DNA from: an uncultured Actinomycetes bacterium
GTDB taxonomy: Bacteria; Actinomycetota; Actinomycetes; S36-B12; UBA5976
Length of the DNA: 17,438 nt
NCBI GenBank assembly: GCA_937896305.1
Contig: CALBND010000045.1
Span: 1 to 17,438, forward strand
Reading direction: 5' to 3'
The position numbers and the translations under genes are program-made. Of this stretch, positions 15,200-17,438 are shown one piece after another. Positions within the stretch are counted from its first letter, which is position 1, and each line of letters begins with the position of its first letter. Below the pieces are notes generated by a model. That model made no database searches. It saw only the letters and a list, made by a program, of their open reading frames with translations, and had not been told where the DNA came from.

Positions 15200-15201
15200 A
15201 A
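15172..15201 (-). promoter_or_regulatory. Predicted promoter of the DUF5679 gene
   Basis: On the minus strand TTGACG (15196-15201), an 18-bp spacer and TACCGT (15172-15177), which fits the actinobacterial TANNNT -10. Transcription should begin near 15165, giving a leader of about 230 nt before the ATG at 14934. No better promoter was seen closer to the gene. Confidence 0.5.
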
Positions 15202-15210
15202 ATAGCTCTG

Positions 15211-15239
15211 TTGATGAACTTGTGGAAGAACTGTTAATT
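15211..15239 (+). promoter_or_regulatory. Weak candidate promoter toward the metallopeptidase gene
   Basis: TTGATG (15211-15216), 17 bp, TTAATT (15234-15239). The -10 is poor. If used it would give a leader of about 130 nt that runs through the DnaA-box-like 9-mers. Other AT-rich hexamers downstream are no better spaced. Confidence 0.25.
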
Positions 15240-15263
15240 TGCTGAGGAAATCTGCCTATAACT

Positions 15264-15348
15264 TGGGGACAAAGTTGTGGGTAAGAGTTTGATTAAAAGT
15301 AAATAAAGGCTCTCATCTGCACTTATGGCTCAGAGTGTTTGTGGATAA
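15264..15348 (-). promoter_or_regulatory. Cluster of DnaA-box-like 9-mers
   Basis: Three 9-mers in one orientation: TGGGGACAA (15264-15272, one change from TGTGGACAA), TGTGGGTAA (15276-15284, one change from TGTGGATAA) and TGTGGATAA (15340-15348, perfect). A weaker TGTGGAAGA is at 15221-15229. No dnaA, dnaN or parAB is in the window, so this is not argued to be oriC. It could be a DnaA-responsive promoter site. Confidence 0.35.
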
Positions 15349-15378
15349 AAAATAGTTTTAACCTCTAACGTTTATTTC

Positions 15379-15960
15379 ATGGCTAAACAGATGAATTTGC
15401 CTCCAAATGTGGAGGTCAGAAGATCAGGTAAGAGAAAAAGAACAGTTTCGGCTGCCCGAGAGGGCAATAAAACCATTTTGAATGTGCCTTTGCGAATGTC
15501 AATATCTGAAATTGAAGATTTAGCTCATCAATTAATAAATAAAATGAACGCAAAAGACCCTCGTGCTTATTTTTCAGACACAGAATTATTTGACCGAGCA
15601 TTTGAATTATCTGCCAAATATTTATTTTCCCAAGCTGATCCAAAATCAGTTGCCTGGTCGCAGCGCCTAACTTCTACTTGGGGAATTTGTACTCCGTTAG
15701 AGGCAACGATTCGAATTACTTCCAGATTGCAAGGCATGCCGCAATATGTTTTGGATTATGTTTTATTGCACGAATTAGTTCATTTGGTTATTAATGATCA
15801 CGGAAAAGATTTTGATGCTTTTATGAAGACTTATGAATTTCGGGAAAAAGCTGAAGGCTACTTGGATGCGTTAGACGAATTACCTTCATCTGTTTGGTCA
15901 TCAGGTTCTTTAGGTGCTATTCCTGCAGAATCTTATTCCGAAATATCTAAAGGCGCTTGA
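15379..15960 (+). CDS. DUF45/YgjP-like M48-type zinc metallopeptidase
   Basis: A 193-residue cytosolic protein with the zincin motif HELVH (131-135) and a third ligand H141 in NDHGKDF, as in the YgjP/WLM/SprT-like group. The block WSQRLTSTWGICT (93-105) matches the conserved region before the active site (usually RMxSRWGSCT). The N-terminal half, with RRSGKRKRTVSAA (14-26), is the beta-rich segment typical of actinobacterial members. No membrane segment or signal peptide. The ATG at 15379 has no clear Shine-Dalgarno site. Its last 28 bases overlap the 3' end of the opposing DUF2342 gene. Substrate unknown; SprT-like relatives act on DNA-protein crosslinks, which would suit the repair genes nearby, but that is speculation. 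Confidence 0.87.
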   Translation: MAKQMNLPPNVEVRRSGKRKRTVSAAREGNKTILNVPLRMSISEIEDLAHQLINKMNAKDPRAYFSDTELFDRAFELSAKYLFSQADPKSVAWSQRLTSTWGICTPLEATIRITSRLQGMPQYVLDYVLLHELVHLVINDHGKDFDAFMKTYEFREKAEGYLDALDELPSSVWSSGSLGAIPAESYSEISKGA

Positions 15961-17126
15961 AGTTTTGTAAAAGTTTCGGGATTTTGTAAATCTTCGATAC
16001 TGGGTAGTAAATCAGGATGATTCCAAATCTCATCTCTAATCTTTGATCCATGAGCAGTTGTTTGAACGTTCCAAAATTGTGCTGCTTCTCTTAATAGTTT
16101 TGGTCTAAGTTCTAGTCCGATAAGGGCCCCAAAAGTTTTTTCTGCTGGACCTCCCGCTGCTCTTCTTCTGCGCATGGCTTCTTGCAGAGACGAAATATTA
16201 GGTAATCTATTTTTAGCAGCTTCGTTCACAATTTCATAAATCCAGCCTTCAATTAATGCTAAAAGCAATTCTGTTCTAAGTAGGGCAGAATTTTGCGCTG
16301 GGCTTAATTGTGGTTCAAATATTCCACTAGTTAATAGATCTTGAATTGATTCAGGATTAGTTGGATCAATTTGACCCATAACTTCATTGATTTTATTTCC
16401 ATCAACACTTATTTCTGATGAGTATTCTTGAATACCACCCAATAATCGAGGTGCAAGCCAAGTGGCACTTGCGAACAATCTGCTCGCAGCAGCTTCACGT
16501 AAAGCGATAAATGCAAAAATCTCAGTTGAATCAATTTCTAAACCTTTAGCAAATTCATTAATATTTCGAGGCACAAGGGAAGGGACACTTGTATCACCAA
16601 GTGGAATACCTATATCTGTTAAACACAAAACTTCACTTGAAAGTGCTGCCAAACCGTTACTTATCTGCATCGAAAACATAGCTGCAGACATTGGCTTTAA
16701 GGCATCTAACAAAGGTTTAAGCATTTCTTGTTGAGCTGATTCCATTCCTGGAATATTTGGCATTGCTTGAGACATTGAATTTTGAACTCTTTGCGCTACA
16801 GGATCAACAATTTTTTGCCAAGTTTTTACCGTGGCCTCAATCCATTCACTTCGACACCAAGCATTACTTGAACTCGAGGCGGCAGGAACAGAAGTAATTG
16901 CATCTAACCAAGTTTGCGCCAATTGAACATTTGTTTTAACTATTTTTACTTCATTTTCATTGACACTGGGATCTCCTGCTTGAACAACATTTGTTCTTGC
17001 CATGTTGACAGCAGCGTCCCATCCAACTGGTGCATTTCCCGCACCTTGCATCATTTGACCAAGTTGACTTAATAGTTTGCCAATTTCTGATGGATCGATG
17101 TGACACCTCACTTCAAGTAACTTCAA
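15933..17126 (-). CDS. DUF2342 (TIGR03624-type) putative hydrolase, Rv3195-like
   Basis: An actinobacterial protein of about 390 residues annotated in databases as zinc-dependent metalloprotease or putative hydrolase. Family blocks visible: VGWDAAVNMAR (38-48), AGDPSV (51-56), a TWLDA segment, a SEWIEATVKTW segment, LALIEGWIYEIV, and EAMRRRRAAGGPAEKTFGALIGLELRPKLLREA near the C-terminus (positions about 325-360), ending in WNHPDLLPS. No HEXXH motif is present; the position where other family branches have a histidine-rich EGHG segment reads EGWI, so zinc-peptidase activity is doubtful. The longest frame starts with TTG at 17126; GTG at 17111 is an alternative and neither has a good ribosome site. 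Convergent with the metallopeptidase, divergent from the small membrane protein. Confidence 0.8.
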   Translation of the reverse strand: MKLLEVRCHIDPSEIGKLLSQLGQMMQGAGNAPVGWDAAVNMARTNVVQAGDPSVNENEVKIVKTNVQLAQTWLDAITSVPAASSSSNAWCRSEWIEATVKTWQKIVDPVAQRVQNSMSQAMPNIPGMESAQQEMLKPLLDALKPMSAAMFSMQISNGLAALSSEVLCLTDIGIPLGDTSVPSLVPRNINEFAKGLEIDSTEIFAFIALREAAASRLFASATWLAPRLLGGIQEYSSEISVDGNKINEVMGQIDPTNPESIQDLLTSGIFEPQLSPAQNSALLRTELLLALIEGWIYEIVNEAAKNRLPNISSLQEAMRRRRAAGGPAEKTFGALIGLELRPKLLREAAQFWNVQTTAHGSKIRDEIWNHPDLLPSIEDLQNPETFTKLQAPLDISE

Positions 17127-17168
17127 TCCGTTAATTAAGTATCTCGCGTTGGGTCGTAGTGTTGTCGT

Positions 17169-17363
17169 ATGCAGGTACTAATTTGGCTATTAATCCCCGT
17201 GGGTGCAGGACTTTTGGCCACAATTTATTTAGCTATCCTAAATCGTCCCAGTCGACCAGCTAATGCTCATCAGGGAATGAAAGGTTTATCAGAATTTAAA
17301 AGTGCGATGACCAGACCCTTGCCGCGTAAACAAAGTGGTAAAAAAATAAAGAAGAAAATGTAA
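17169..17363 (+). CDS. Small single-span membrane protein, hypothetical
   Basis: A 64-residue protein with one hydrophobic segment at about residues 2-24 and a basic cytosolic tail (GKKIKKKM at the end). Similar small proteins with a TM helix followed by a proline-rich RPSRPA-like linker and an F-x-x-A-M-x-RP block occur next to DUF2342 genes in other actinobacteria; I recall this neighbourhood but cannot verify it here. Starts 42 bp from the DUF2342 TTG on the opposite strand, so the promoters share this gap. Its stop codon abuts the next ATG, implying co-translation. Function unknown. Confidence 0.65.
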   Translation: MQVLIWLLIPVGAGLLATIYLAILNRPSRPANAHQGMKGLSEFKSAMTRPLPRKQSGKKIKKKM

Positions 17364-17438
17364 ATGCTTTTTATTCGTAAATCATTTTCAACAATAATCG
17401 CTATTGCGTTAATTGTTGCTCTATTACTAATCCCTGTT
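17364..17438 (+). CDS. N-terminus of a membrane-anchored protein, cut by the window end (possibly PDZ/Lon-like Rv3194c homologue)
   Basis: An open frame begins with ATG directly after the preceding stop and runs 25 codons to the window edge. It encodes a short basic start (MLFIRKSF) followed by an uninterrupted hydrophobic stretch ending LLLIPV, a signal anchor. In actinobacteria the gene after the small membrane protein is often a PDZ-domain protein with a Lon-type (S16) protease domain and this kind of N-terminal anchor. The identity is inferred from position only. Confidence 0.45.
   Translation, partial: MLFIRKSFSTIIAIALIVALLLIPV

Larger units (their letters stand above)
14935..15378. other. 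444-bp non-coding divergent region, GC-rich over 14941-15200
   Basis: No credible gene is present between the DUF5679 and metallopeptidase starts. By hand count 14941-15200 is about 53% GC (138 of 260), against about 35% in a nearby coding sample, and it is rich in inverted and direct repeats. The side next to the metallopeptidase (15201-15378) returns to AT-rich sequence and holds DnaA-box-like 9-mers. The GC-rich half is best read as a structured leader or small RNA on the minus strand. It does not match RNase P, tmRNA, SRP RNA or 6C RNA motifs that I can recognise. Confidence 0.6.

Noticed and set aside
15031..15237. Rightward open frame of 68 codons in the GC-rich non-coding region
   Set aside because: Its translation resembles no family I know, it has no ribosome site, and it runs through the promoter, palindrome and stem elements; GC-rich DNA has fewer stops by chance.
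15201..15378. Possible origin of replication
   Set aside because: Few DnaA-like boxes, no dnaA, dnaN, rpmH, parA or gidB nearby, and no convincing unwinding element; a regulatory site is more likely.

Overview
The window looks like a stretch of chromosome from a streamlined, AT-rich actinobacterium. Sampled coding stretches are about 35% GC. Gene content and order are actinobacterial: an AdnA-AdnB helicase-nuclease pair, a mycoredoxin, a UvrD2 helicase with tetracysteine and HRDC tail, a DUF5679 zinc-ribbon peptide, a ThiF-like protein, a DUF45/M48 metallopeptidase and a DUF2342 protein. This parallels the Mycobacterium tuberculosis Rv3194c-Rv3202c neighbourhood. Low GC, one-base gaps, overlapping stops and missing genes would fit freshwater Nanopelagicales (acI) or a similar lineage; that placement is inference. 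I saw no tRNA, rRNA, CRISPR array or mobile element.

Left part (1-5316): adenylate kinase (adk) reads rightward. Facing it is a leftward set of a HhH-GPD base-excision glycosylase, methionine aminopeptidase (map) and a SOUL haem-binding-like protein. map has a good promoter only 8 bp from its ATG. A small DUF2834 membrane protein reads rightward and converges with a large leftward membrane protein. That protein joins an N-terminal membrane domain, a degenerate kinase-like domain and a C-terminal flippase-like (LPG synthase/YbhN) domain.

Middle (5392-13681): a compact rightward operon adnA-adnB-mrx1-uvrD2, with three UvrD-family motors in 8.3 kb. AdnA and AdnB should form the heterodimeric end-resection machine for double-strand-break repair. 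Mycoredoxin is a thiol-redox protein. UvrD2 is a DNA-repair helicase that here lacks nearly its whole 2B domain. Relative to mycobacteria, nudC and the Rv3200c-type gene are missing between adnB and mrx1.

Right part (13682-17438): a ThiF-like protein with its own promoter converges on the DUF5679 gene across a perfect 16-bp terminator hairpin. Upstream of DUF5679 is the most unusual stretch of the window: about 440 bp of non-coding DNA. Its DUF5679-proximal 260 bp is about 53% GC, with inverted and direct repeats and a promoter that predicts a leader of about 230 nt. DnaA-box-like 9-mers lie on the other side. Next come a metallopeptidase, a DUF2342 protein facing it, a small membrane protein and the start of a further membrane-anchored protein cut by the window end.

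The main items to follow up are the structured DUF5679 leader, the 2B-less UvrD2, and the pseudokinase-flippase fusion.
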